A DNA stretch of 40,137 nucleotides, taken from the NCBI GenBank assembly GCA_027859195.1, contig JAQIBF010000118.1:1-40137 (forward strand), read 5' to 3'. Position numbers and translations under genes: made by a program. This DNA comes from Helicobacteraceae bacterium (lineage in GTDB: Bacteria > Campylobacterota > Campylobacteria > Campylobacterales > Sulfurimonadaceae). This document shows positions 25,501-32,724 of this stretch, in pieces. The notes under the pieces are model-generated. The model was not told the origin of the DNA. It did no database searches and saw only the letters and a list, made by a program, of their open reading frames with translations. The first letter of the stretch is position 1. Every line of letters begins with the position of its first letter.

Positions 25501-25590
25501 CGCATAGCCGCCGAGCGCCAAAAGCAGAAAGAAGAGGGTGTAGTTGATCTTATAGTTTTCAATAAAAAACTTTAATATTCTGTCAAACAT
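22510..25590 (-). CDS. RND-family transporter without a local adaptor
   Basis: A 1026-residue RND permease with the usual two repeats of one helix, a large periplasmic loop, and five to six helices. The opening IPKEISPTIEPDSITVRGSY resembles the AcrB/MdtB start. The proton-relay aspartates are in GLIVDDAIVVSENI, in helix 4 of the first half. The second half carries GALGLAGVIVNDGIIM. It lies between exbD and tonB with a one-base overlap (TGATG) to exbD and eight bases to tonB, so it is made together with the energising proteins. No membrane fusion protein or outer-membrane channel gene is nearby, which is unusual. Drug efflux, metal efflux, or a dedicated partner of the TonB system are all possible. 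Confidence 0.87.
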   Translation of the reverse strand: MFDRILKFFIENYKINYTLFFLLLALGGYAYTQIPKEISPTIEPDSITVRGSYAGASADLLNKIAVQEIEDKCQNIDGIDAISSVISPGKFSITLELDKREDKNRITDDVKDAVSLITVNLPSDMDEPVIRGVGHARSIMQVSILSSQVPRDVLIAHAQELKRKLLSIKDVSDVTIFGDSEQFYEILIDENKVNAYNLSLSEVLKTLSGLSNIFPLGQIENKNEKYYISTYNGKKVSNELEETILNINDQQIRLTNIANVKKRYEDSSTLASMNAENSITLAISQNPKGDAITIADAIKGLISSLNNDDIQYNIRVDQSPIIKDSLNIIISNILLGIIVISLLTVMLINVRIAFIIALGIPTSFVMGAIYFYFTGYSINVNSLIGVLIALGLIVDDAIVVSENIQQYIEKGYSPKEAAFLGTKEMAKPVTIASLTTLFSFIPLLMISGTLGEIIRLIPIAFSALIIASLVESFIFLPIHASHTLSKNSRTLSWQKINGLYSKLLRTLINYQKSFLLLFFIIVPVLIYASIKESKFHMFEKFDSPNINITFKADPTATLEESLAVVQTIEKDILNEKERFFVKHVSSTAGYRRSATGGAEMSPSVGYISIELQEKKASNIFEKYISPALSPYDDGGEKSRTIPSQEISADLREWLKKREYKQQFDLLNLMVLETGMKNTKADIMVGVVSDDYKKAMRAIREIENVFAGLDGIKYYGNTIKLGPKEIKLKINSYGESLGITEEYVGAYISKLFLSMKIGTIFDDKELIDVKVRSVNYQDDLESFKNLEIPLKNNVMVVLKEVCEFQTIESLERLVKDDGETTFYFYANIDPSKRTAGEVLELAEPIFSKLKSEGITLKFKGEREQKETLEIEMILAALLALILIFIAILYLFNSIRETLIVMSVIPFSLLGVYAGHFAMGLHISLPSLIGALGLAGVIVNDGIIMMSTLKMTKTKEDIYALAAKRLRPIMLTSITTILGLSSLMFFATQQAVTFQPLAVAIGFGLFWGTLLNLFYLPVLYQFLRGRYE

Positions 25591-25985
25591 CAGATACGGG
25601 CACCGTTGCCCTCTCTCTGTGTGATAATGCCGATATTATTGTAGTTTTTCAGCTTTAGTTCATCCACCAACCCAACAAATAGATCAAACCTTGCTTCTTT
25701 GTCACAATTGATGTTTATCGGTGTTTTAACGTCATATTTTGCGATACGTGAACCTATCTCTTTCAGTCCTATACGGCTCTCTTCGAAAAACATCTCCCCG
25801 TTCTCTTTGATCGTAATCGTCACACTCGGCAGATCCTGCTTAACGGCACTTTTGGCGCTTGGCAGCTCAACCGGGATGATCCCTTTGGCTACAAAGGTCG
25901 CCGTCGTAAGGACAATAACAAGCAGTACAAGCATGATATCGATGAAAGGAACGACGTTGATCGATTCAAACCTTTTAATAGTCAC
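25590..25985 (-). CDS. exbD: ExbD/TolR-type biopolymer transport protein
   Basis: A 131-residue protein with one N-terminal membrane helix (about residues 12-33), VPFIDIMLVLLVIVL, which holds the proton-carrying Asp of ExbD. A periplasmic domain follows with LPSAKSA and the final NNIGIITQ-type strand. With ExbB it forms the proton-driven motor for TonB. It overlaps exbB by 11 bases and the RND gene by one base. Paired with a tonB gene in the operon, ExbD is the better name than TolR. Confidence 0.9.
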   Translation of the reverse strand: MTIKRFESINVVPFIDIMLVLLVIVLTTATFVAKGIIPVELPSAKSAVKQDLPSVTITIKENGEMFFEESRIGLKEIGSRIAKYDVKTPININCDKEARFDLFVGLVDELKLKNYNNIGIITQREGNGARI

Positions 25986-26418
25986 CGTTTTCCTTTTGAA
26001 TGATCTCCCACTTTGCGATCATAACATCCATCTTTCTCACGATATGCGTATGAAAGAATATGGCCGGAATAGCGACAGCCAGTCCCATGGCCGTTGCTTT
26101 AAGAGCAAGTGCAAGAGAAGTCATTATCGATTTTGCATCCAGATCACCGCTCTGACCCATGACATAGAAAGTGATTATGATCCCGAATACCGTTCCGAGC
26201 AGCCCGATATAAGGAGCATTCGAACCGAATGAAGAGATAATGCTTGTATTATTGCTCAGGTCAAGCTCCAGGGCCTCTTTGAGTTTATAGGCGGCCAGAT
26301 CGATTGTACGGTAATACATAAGCCGCTCTATCCAAAACCATACAGTCATAAAGCTCATAAGACCCAGTATTCCGATAACCCCGTAATCGAGAGCATCTTG
26401 TAATAATTCTATATTCAT
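25975..26418 (-). CDS. exbB: ExbB/TolQ-type proton channel protein
   Basis: A 147-residue MotA/TolQ/ExbB family protein, shorter than the 220-240 residues of E. coli ExbB but normal for Campylobacterota. It has three membrane helices. Helix 2 contains APYIGLLGTVFGIIITF and helix 3 LKATAMGLAVAIPA, the family's channel-lining segments. It is the first gene of the operon, with AGGAT before the ATG and a promoter (TATAAT plus TTAACA-type box) immediately upstream. Confidence 0.9.
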   Translation of the reverse strand: MNIELLQDALDYGVIGILGLMSFMTVWFWIERLMYYRTIDLAAYKLKEALELDLSNNTSIISSFGSNAPYIGLLGTVFGIIITFYVMGQSGDLDAKSIMTSLALALKATAMGLAVAIPAIFFHTHIVRKMDVMIAKWEIIQKENGDY

Positions 26419-26457
26419 TAAGCTAATCCTATCTTTTTATTTAGTTTAAAAAACTCA

Positions 26458-26494
26458 ATTATATTTTATAAACAGAGTGTTAGTTTTCTGTTAA
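26458..26494 (-). promoter_or_regulatory. tandem TTAACA-type box plus TATAAT of the exbB operon
   Basis: On the minus strand TTAACA-GAAAA-CTAACA (complement of 26478-26494), then exactly 14 bases, then TATAAT (complement of 26458-26463). Box and spacing match those of the DUF2202 and LpxR promoters, supporting shared activation. Confidence 0.7.
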
Positions 26495-26609
26495 TTTAGT
26501 AGTTTTTGTACGCTCAGAAGGTAATTTCGGCGTTTTTATCGCATTCATAGTTGCCGAACTTTTCACTTTTATCCCTGTCCGAGAGGTTCGTGGAACCTTG
26601 AATTTTTCA

Positions 26610-26636
26610 AATCCGGCTGCTTTTATCAGCCGGATT
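26610..26636 (-). terminator. hairpin after the activase gene, probable terminator
   Basis: AATCCGGCTG (26610-26619) pairs perfectly with CAGCCGGATT (26627-26636), a ten-pair stem with a seven-base loop, eight bases after the activase stop on the minus strand. The following T content is poor, so it may terminate weakly or protect the 3' end. A second perfect hairpin, AGGTTC-GTG-GAACCT, follows at 26584-26598. Together they separate the receptor operon from the exbB promoter. Confidence 0.55.
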
Positions 26637-26644
26637 CACCTTTT

Positions 26645-27457
26645 CTATGTCTTCATCTGCTGCTGATATGCGTAGGACTCCGCACCCAGAATAGCGGCCC
26701 CGTAAGAGGTCGTGACCTGTGGGTGTTCCGGTATAAATATTTTTTTACCCAACTCATTTTCGATGGCATTGACAAGGCCCATGTTCAAAGCAGGTCCCCC
26801 GTCAAAATAGATCCCCTCTTTTACACCGACTCTTTTGACAAGTTTGATAACTCTTTTCGCAATAGAGTAGTGGACACCGCTGACAATATCCTCTACGCTG
26901 TGGCTATTTCCCAGGAGCCCTATGATCTCAGACTCTGCAAAGACGGCACAGGTGCTATTGATCGAGAGCGGCGTACCGGTTGCTTTGAAATGGCGTTCAC
27001 CCAGCTCTTCCACCCCTATCTCAAGATTCATAGCACAGGCATCCAAGAACTTTCCGGTTCCCGCTGCACATCGGTCGTTCATGGCAAAATTGACGACATT
27101 GCCCTGATCATCCAGAGAGATCGCTTTGCTGTCCTGTCCGCCGATATTGATGATCGTCTTGATCTCACCATACTCTTTGGCAGCCGCTACTGCCCCGATG
27201 GCATTCGCCGTTATCTCGCTGATGCTTTCATCGGCCTCTTTAAAGAGTTTTCGCCCATAGCCCGTTGCTACGGTGTAGACGATCTCATCTTTGGTAATAT
27301 TCAGGTCATTGAGCAGGTCATTGAGCGTCTGGTGAGCGTATTTGTAGAACATACTGCCGCTACCGCTTATGCGCTGTCCCATTAGAGTCCTATTCTCGTC
27401 AATAACGGTTATTTTGATGGCTGTAGAGCCAATATCGATACCTACAAAATAGTTCAT
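26645..27457 (-). CDS. ATP-dependent activase of a 2-hydroxyacyl-CoA dehydratase-type reductase (HgdC/BadG family)
   Basis: A 270-residue ASKHA-fold ATPase of the BadF/BadG/BcrA/HgdC family. In the family a homodimer holds one [4Fe-4S] cluster and uses ATP to push single low-potential electrons into its partner. Visible are the phosphate loop VGIDIGSTAIKI at the N-terminus, NIGGQDSKAI near 104-113 and YFDGGPALNMGL near the end. The two cluster cysteines are Cys130 in NDRCAAGTGKF and Cys170 in STCAVFAESE. It overlaps the dehydratase-like gene by four bases. It is the last gene of a six-gene operon that starts at the TonB receptor. Confidence 0.9.
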   Translation of the reverse strand: MNYFVGIDIGSTAIKITVIDENRTLMGQRISGSGSMFYKYAHQTLNDLLNDLNITKDEIVYTVATGYGRKLFKEADESISEITANAIGAVAAAKEYGEIKTIINIGGQDSKAISLDDQGNVVNFAMNDRCAAGTGKFLDACAMNLEIGVEELGERHFKATGTPLSINSTCAVFAESEIIGLLGNSHSVEDIVSGVHYSIAKRVIKLVKRVGVKEGIYFDGGPALNMGLVNAIENELGKKIFIPEHPQVTTSYGAAILGAESYAYQQQMKT

Positions 27458-28731
27458 GATCTTTTCCTGTTTTTTATTTTCAACGATTCGACAAAGGCTT
27501 CAACCCTGGTACTGAGCTGCCCGTGCTGTGATGGGCTGTAGTCACTCTCGATATACAAGATAGAGATACCGGCTTTTTCCATCGCTTCAAGTACACTTCT
27601 CTGTTCAAGCTCGTAGACTGTACAGCCTGCAAATGCCTGATAAATGACACCGTCGGCACTGTACGACCGGACAAGCTCGATGATGCGCCGTATGCGGTCA
27701 TCGTTTTTAGTAAAGACCGGACAGGTACAGGCTTTGAGGTATTTATCGGCAAGTGAATCGACCATGTCGTTCACAAACCACTCATCAACAGCGACCCTGT
27801 CGTTAAACATCCTGTTGGAACTGCAGGTCTCATCCGCGACGATGATCGCGTCCGACTCCTCAATGATCAGCGGGATCTTATAGTTCGGAAATATCGGCGG
27901 TGAACCGGTATAGACAATCCTTGGGCTCACTTTTCCGGCAACATGCACCTCATCTTTTACTCTCTGTTCAAGCTCTGAAACAAGCTTTTCGCATGCTCCT
28001 ATCCAGTTGTCTATTTTGTCGAAGAAAAAGGCGTTCGTAACCAGAAACATGTCGTTGCCCAGTATCGGTACAGCGCTGCTTTTTCTAAATTCCGAGAGTC
28101 TATGGTAAAGAGACTGGGCATATCCTATTTTGGAGATGGCGGCTTTTAGATTTTTTTTGCTTAGCTTTTTTCCCATTTTAGAAGAGAGGTCTGCACTAAA
28201 TTCACGGATACTTCTTCTAAAAAATTCTCGGCTTATCTCACTCTCCTTGGTCCTCGGGAAATTAACATCCACCACATCGTAACCGAACCCCTCGATGGTG
28301 CTGCCCGCTTTTGTCTTCTGGTCGCAGGTTGTCGGTGAGTAGATCATGTCGGGTTTGTCGGTGATGTTTTGTGACGCCAGATGGCCCACGCTCGCTTTGA
28401 CCAGCGGACATGCTTTCTGCGGCAGAAAGTCACTGCCGATCTCATCGTCCGTATAAAAACCGTTGCAGAGCCGTATCGGTACCCCGTCAAGGGCGTAGAT
28501 GATCTCGGAAGGGATCTGTATACACATCGTCCCCACTTTGACTTTACCCTTATGCAGTGCTTTCTGATGACAGTAGACCTCTTCAAAAAGATTGTAAAAA
28601 TATTCCATACTTTGGGGAGGTACTTTAAATCCCTCTCTAAGATCATTTAAGACTTTAATAGCTTCCATCGCCTTGTGCCTGTTCTGTCTCTCGTTCGGGC
28701 TCTCTATCTCCCTTTTGATCAGGTTACTCAT
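27454..28731 (-). CDS. 2-hydroxyacyl-CoA dehydratase-like protein, probably double-cubane cluster type
   Basis: A 425-residue member of the HgdB/FldB/BcrB superfamily of iron-sulfur enzymes. Ten cysteines are present (54, 70, 89, 108, 136, 247, 303, 335, 337, 370). The superfamily-typical motifs CIQIPSEIIYALDGVPIRL, KACPLVKASVG, TTCDQKTK and FAGCTVYE surround several of them. True 2-hydroxyacyl-CoA dehydratases and benzoyl-CoA reductases need two such subunits; here there is only one, with one activase. That single-subunit plus activase layout is known from the double-cubane cluster proteins (DCCP/DCCP-R), ATP-dependent reductases whose natural substrate is unsettled. It is sandwiched between membrane ferredoxin genes and the activase. 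CoA chemistry is therefore not the likeliest role. Confidence 0.82.
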   Translation of the reverse strand: MSNLIKREIESPNERQNRHKAMEAIKVLNDLREGFKVPPQSMEYFYNLFEEVYCHQKALHKGKVKVGTMCIQIPSEIIYALDGVPIRLCNGFYTDDEIGSDFLPQKACPLVKASVGHLASQNITDKPDMIYSPTTCDQKTKAGSTIEGFGYDVVDVNFPRTKESEISREFFRRSIREFSADLSSKMGKKLSKKNLKAAISKIGYAQSLYHRLSEFRKSSAVPILGNDMFLVTNAFFFDKIDNWIGACEKLVSELEQRVKDEVHVAGKVSPRIVYTGSPPIFPNYKIPLIIEESDAIIVADETCSSNRMFNDRVAVDEWFVNDMVDSLADKYLKACTCPVFTKNDDRIRRIIELVRSYSADGVIYQAFAGCTVYELEQRSVLEAMEKAGISILYIESDYSPSQHGQLSTRVEAFVESLKIKNRKRS

Positions 28732-29710
28732 CTCGGTCTCCCTTCGGTTTTTCTATCCCCATCCTCTTTTCAAACCCCTCTTTGGTCGAAGAGAAGGCCT
28801 TGACATTGAAGATGTCAAAATGGAGGGCATCATCCTCGGGACAGGCAGCTACACATTTCAGACACATGATACAGTCGTCTCGGAGTATGTTTGTGCTGGT
28901 CACATCATCGGCGATATCTTTTATCTGCATGTCGCAGACACTGTAGCAGTCGCCGCAACGGGTGCATTTGCTGCCATCTTTTTTAAGCTGCACGAATGCG
29001 AAGCTGGAAAAGATGTAGTGCAGTGCACTCATAGGACAGAAAAAACAGAAAAAGCGTTTTTTCACAAAACTTCCGGCCAGGAAAAGTCCCGCGAATATCA
29101 TTCCGATGGAAGTGAGGACCATGGCGGTTATGCTTGAAAAGTCTATCGCCCACTGCGAGAGATCACCGCTGAACATCGGGCTGATTATACGGGCGGGACA
29201 GATCTTGCAAAATGCTGCCGACCAGTCACTGTCAAGGGCTCCGACACCCATCAAAAGTGGTACCAAAAGCACGATGGCGAGGAGAATATATTTTATTTTT
29301 GAGAGTTTCTCGAACTGGTTTTGGGTATACGTCGAGTAGCGGATCCCCATACTTTTTCTAAGCCAGGTCAGCCAGTCCTGAAAGGTGCCGATAGGGCAGG
29401 CATATCCGCACCACGCCTTGTTTAAAAAGATAAACCAGAACAGAAATGTCAATAGTCCGACTATAACGCTGATACCTGCACCGCCGAGCAGTACTTTGGC
29501 CGGCATGGAGAGTTGATGCTGCAGCGGAATAAGATAGCATGCACCGGCGCTCTCTCCATTGTAGGGGCAGGCAAAGATGGGCAGTTCAGAGCCCAGGTCT
29601 ATGGCAAAATAACCGCCGTAGACAAAGAGGACAAAGGTGACAAGCTGTGTCCAGAATCTTACTTTTGCAAGGTTCATATTATTAATGAGATCTTTTATCT
29701 TACTCTTCAT
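28724..29710 (-). CDS. NapH-like membrane polyferredoxin
   Basis: A 328-residue inner-membrane iron-sulfur protein resembling NapH, a quinol-oxidising or electron-relay component. About five hydrophobic helices (near 20-40, 75-98, 140-160, 190-215 and 225-240) carry the membrane-edge motifs CGYACPIG (101-108), CKICP (168-172) and CFFCP (222-226). The C-terminal cytoplasmic ferredoxin has C-x2-C-x2-C-x3-C at 249-259 and C-x2-C-x2-C-x3-CP at 280-291. No nap genes are near. It overlaps the larger polyferredoxin by 11 bases and the dehydratase-like gene by eight, so it is a good candidate to deliver electrons to the activase. Confidence 0.85.
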   Translation of the reverse strand: MKSKIKDLINNMNLAKVRFWTQLVTFVLFVYGGYFAIDLGSELPIFACPYNGESAGACYLIPLQHQLSMPAKVLLGGAGISVIVGLLTFLFWFIFLNKAWCGYACPIGTFQDWLTWLRKSMGIRYSTYTQNQFEKLSKIKYILLAIVLLVPLLMGVGALDSDWSAAFCKICPARIISPMFSGDLSQWAIDFSSITAMVLTSIGMIFAGLFLAGSFVKKRFFCFFCPMSALHYIFSSFAFVQLKKDGSKCTRCGDCYSVCDMQIKDIADDVTSTNILRDDCIMCLKCVAACPEDDALHFDIFNVKAFSSTKEGFEKRMGIEKPKGDRDE

Positions 29711-32039
29711 ATTTTAGCTCGCTAAACGGTCTTGTTCTATTCCTTCTAAATCTGTATACGATAAATCCTGAGATAAGAAGCGTCAACGTCATCAGCAAAA
29801 GGGCATAGCCGTACGACTCATAGTCGCTGACATTTGGATAAAAGGAGAGCGGGTAGGTCAGGATATATTGCTCGTTTGCACTTGGCATGTGGATAAGCGA
29901 TATCAGCATCTCCTCTTTATGTCTTTTATCAAACTCCCCCCACTCGGGAAAATAGTCCCTTATGATATGAAACTTCGCGATACCCTCTGCATCTGTTGTG
30001 ATACGCTTGCTCCAACCGCTTTGTGTTGTGAGTGTCAGTTTTGCATTTGCAAGAGGTTTGTTGTCAAAAAGAGCCTCAAAGGCAAGCTCGTCACCCATAG
30101 CGTGTCTGTAAAAAAAGCTATCCTCTTTCTCGCTCTTTATCCTGGTCAAGTCAATTTTCGTCTTATCGGTATGAAGCGGTTTTTTCACCTCTTGTGTATA
30201 AACATCTTCTATCCCGTGACGACCGTTCAGATACTCCAGCTTTGCCACTTTGTGGATGACTTTTCCATTCTGATGTATCTCATTTTTTGCAAAAATATTA
30301 TAGTAACCGTTTGAAGGGACTTCAAAACTGTAGCTGCTCGTGCCGCGTGATTGCTCCAGCTTAATCTCTTTCAACTTCTGTTTTGTATCGAAGTAGAAGG
30401 TCTCTATCTTCATTGGTGGAACAAGCTTTTGATTGTTTACCTCATCCCCGTAAACAAGCCACATTTTTTGTGAAGGGATTGTTTTTTTATCACCCGTGCC
30501 GTGTGACATCATCCCCATGCTATATTTAGTTGCCGTTTGTGTTGGATTGCTCAACGAAAAATAGATAGGCGCGTCATCATTCATCTGCACTGTCTGCTTC
30601 TCTGCAGTCACGCGGCCTTTTGCATAGTTTGCCGCACTTTTCGAGGTGCTCTTGCTGCTATGGCTTCCGTGCCCGCCCTGTTTTGCGCCGTAGGTTTTGA
30701 ACACATAACCGGAGTAGACATTTACACCGATAAAGAAGAAGATCAGGAATGAGGCAAAAATATACCCAAATACCTTTCGTACTCTTGACGCCTCGATCAG
30801 TTTTAACCGTTTGTAGATCAGGATAAAGGCCCAGATAACGCCGATCCATTTGAGCAGTCCAAAGTAGCCAAGCCAGCCGTCACCTCTGTGCGCCAGCGGT
30901 GCAACTTCTACGACAAAACCGAAAGCCTGCGCAAAACCGTTCACGATCTCCTGGTACTCATGTGTAAAGAAGCCACTGAGCGTATGCCCCAACGAGCCTA
31001 GAATAAAGAGCGGTGCATAGCCGTAACCAAGTGTTGAGAAAGTAGAGGAATAATCTCTCTTCAGCGCCTTCGATGCAAGAAAAAGGCCTAGCATCGAGAA
31101 AAAGATGGTCATTAAAAGAGCGTAGCCAAAGGCAAACCCGCCCGAATACTCGCTCATCCCAAGATATTCGGCCGTTCTGTTCCAGATCATGGAGTCGGCG
31201 ATGTTGGTTCTATTGAGTCCATGCGCAAAACTCATGGAGATCGGGATAGAACCGAGGATAAGAATATAGGTCCACACCTCGGCGTTGAGGGTCTTGAACT
31301 TACTGAAAAGCTGCTCGGAAGGTTTGGTAATAGTAAACTTCACCGCTTCACAGGCATTGGCACACTCCATACAGAGCGTACAGTCGTCCGTCTGGTTTTT
31401 CTTAGCAAAGCTGAAGGGTTTCAGATTGTAGGAACAGGCCGTAGCGCACTCAAAAGTACGGCACTCTTTACAGGCATCCGTATAGGTCTCCAGTTTGGTA
31501 AAGGAGAGCTTGTCATATGCTCTGGTGAGCGTACCGATGGGACAGACATATCTGCAGTAACTCATATCTTTGTAGAGGTAGTAGAGGACAAAGGCAAGCA
31601 GCGTCATCCCGCCGAACATGGCCGCCGTCGCAAGAGGCGATTTCCAAAAGGAAGGGAAGGTGTAGTAGATGCCCCACCATCCAATAACGAGCAGAATAAT
31701 ACCGATATAGCGGTTCTGCATCCACTTCGGCATGGTTTTTTTAAGCCCGAACTTCGTGATATATTTTCCAAAAAAACCGTGAGGACAGATGCCGCAGAAG
31801 ATCCGCCCGAAACTCGGAAGCGTCGCCACCATAAAGAGTGCCCAGAAGATCCCCCAGAAGAGTGCCCCCGTAAAGAGGTTCTCTTTACCCGGATGGGCAA
31901 AGCCGAAATAGATGGCGTAGAAAAAGAGTGATGCTACAACGACTCTAAGCGCCATTAAAAACGTTCTGTTTTTAAACAAAAAGCCCAAAAGAGGTTTGTC
32001 AAAAAGATCGTTTTTGTCTCTTTTTATAAAATCTATCAT
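29700..32039 (-). CDS. large membrane polyferredoxin with a periplasmic beta domain (NosR/CcoG-like core)
   Basis: A 779-residue protein. The first half has several membrane helices with the NapH/NosR/CcoG motifs CGICPHG and CRYVCPIG. A cytoplasmic ferredoxin segment follows with CKECRTFECATAC and CTLCMECANAC. More helices lie at about 245-450. After a His/Ser/Lys-rich linker, residues of about 480-745 form a long periplasmic beta-rich region. Its LDNKPLANAKLTLTTQSGW-like part (FDNKPLANAKLTLT) resembles DUF4198 domains of metal-uptake proteins. A last membrane helix and basic tail end the protein. No FMN-binding domain is visible, so it is not NosR proper. It probably links periplasm and cytoplasm electronically or senses cargo. 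Confidence 0.75.
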   Translation of the reverse strand: MIDFIKRDKNDLFDKPLLGFLFKNRTFLMALRVVVASLFFYAIYFGFAHPGKENLFTGALFWGIFWALFMVATLPSFGRIFCGICPHGFFGKYITKFGLKKTMPKWMQNRYIGIILLVIGWWGIYYTFPSFWKSPLATAAMFGGMTLLAFVLYYLYKDMSYCRYVCPIGTLTRAYDKLSFTKLETYTDACKECRTFECATACSYNLKPFSFAKKNQTDDCTLCMECANACEAVKFTITKPSEQLFSKFKTLNAEVWTYILILGSIPISMSFAHGLNRTNIADSMIWNRTAEYLGMSEYSGGFAFGYALLMTIFFSMLGLFLASKALKRDYSSTFSTLGYGYAPLFILGSLGHTLSGFFTHEYQEIVNGFAQAFGFVVEVAPLAHRGDGWLGYFGLLKWIGVIWAFILIYKRLKLIEASRVRKVFGYIFASFLIFFFIGVNVYSGYVFKTYGAKQGGHGSHSSKSTSKSAANYAKGRVTAEKQTVQMNDDAPIYFSLSNPTQTATKYSMGMMSHGTGDKKTIPSQKMWLVYGDEVNNQKLVPPMKIETFYFDTKQKLKEIKLEQSRGTSSYSFEVPSNGYYNIFAKNEIHQNGKVIHKVAKLEYLNGRHGIEDVYTQEVKKPLHTDKTKIDLTRIKSEKEDSFFYRHAMGDELAFEALFDNKPLANAKLTLTTQSGWSKRITTDAEGIAKFHIIRDYFPEWGEFDKRHKEEMLISLIHMPSANEQYILTYPLSFYPNVSDYESYGYALLLMTLTLLISGFIVYRFRRNRTRPFSELKYEE

Positions 32040-32051
32040 TTCTTACCTTTT

Positions 32052-32714
32052 TTACAGTCTGATCTGACCGTTTACTATCAAAATACCTACCGTTGTCAAA
32101 AGCAGCGCCGCTGCGATCTCGATACTCTTTGTATAGGCTTTAAACTCTACCAGTAGGCCACGCACGACATTCGAGAGAAAAAATCCGTAAAAGAGAAACG
32201 GCACAAGCACCGCACCCACCCCGAAAGAGATCCCCATACCAACAGCGTTCAAAACAGAGCCACTGTTGGCGCTCAGGGCGACAAGTGTTAAAACAGGAGC
32301 ACAGGGGTTTACCGAGACCAGTGCGCCGATACCGAACAGACCGAGCAGGCTCTCTTTTCGGCTCTTGGGAATGCCGGCATTAGAGGCGCAGGCATTCTTC
32401 TTTTTATAAACGACTCTGAAGAGCATAAAGAGTCCCATAGCCAATGTAAATGCGCCCAAGATAAGTTGAAAGAGCGCGTTATCGTCGAGTAGCGCTTTGA
32501 CAAAACCGGCACCGCTCAAAGCCAAAACGGCAATCGCACTGTAGGTGAAGATCCGCCCAAGGCTAAACGGCAGGATGACAGTCATCGACTCTCTGACGCT
32601 CTCTGCATTGCTAACAAGAAGAGGCGTCAGAAAAGGCATGCAGGCAAACATGCATGCCGTACTGCCGTAAGAGAGGCCGATAACAAACAGCGAGAAAAAA
32701 GTCATGCTCTCCAC
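32052..32714 (-). CDS. DsbD/CcdA-like (SafE-type) membrane protein
   Basis: A 220-residue, six-helix membrane protein of the sulfite exporter TauE/SafE or DsbD_2 (CcdA-like) group. Cysteines in the membrane are Cys21 and Cys25 in STACMFACMPFLTP and one in VNPCAPVLTL near residue 138. Similar proteins pass thiol electrons or help copper and heme delivery. It sits between the TonB receptor and the polyferredoxins, ten bases from one gene and twelve from the other, so it is part of the operon. The exact chemistry is uncertain. Confidence 0.75.
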   Translation of the reverse strand: MESMTFFSLFVIGLSYGSTACMFACMPFLTPLLVSNAESVRESMTVILPFSLGRIFTYSAIAVLALSGAGFVKALLDDNALFQLILGAFTLAMGLFMLFRVVYKKKNACASNAGIPKSRKESLLGLFGIGALVSVNPCAPVLTLVALSANSGSVLNAVGMGISFGVGAVLVPFLFYGFFLSNVVRGLLVEFKAYTKSIEIAAALLLTTVGILIVNGQIRL

Positions 32715-32724
32715 ATCGAACTAC

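Noticed and set aside
26723-27385. 220-residue antisense frame opposite the activase
   Set aside because: The activase motifs on the other strand are unambiguous; this frame has no recognisable domain.
26645-28731. Classic 2-hydroxyglutaryl-CoA dehydratase or benzoyl-CoA reductase
   Set aside because: Only one dehydratase-type subunit is present and there are no CoA ligase, CoA transferase or acyl-CoA genes nearby.
31221-31931. 236-residue open frame antisense to the large polyferredoxin
   Set aside because: It is the shadow of a strongly supported iron-sulfur protein; its translation is Arg/Glu/Gly-rich with no domain and has no ribosome site.
29700-32039. NosR of a nitrous oxide reductase cluster
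   Set aside because: No FMN-binding domain and no nosZ, nosD, nosF or nosY gene in the window.
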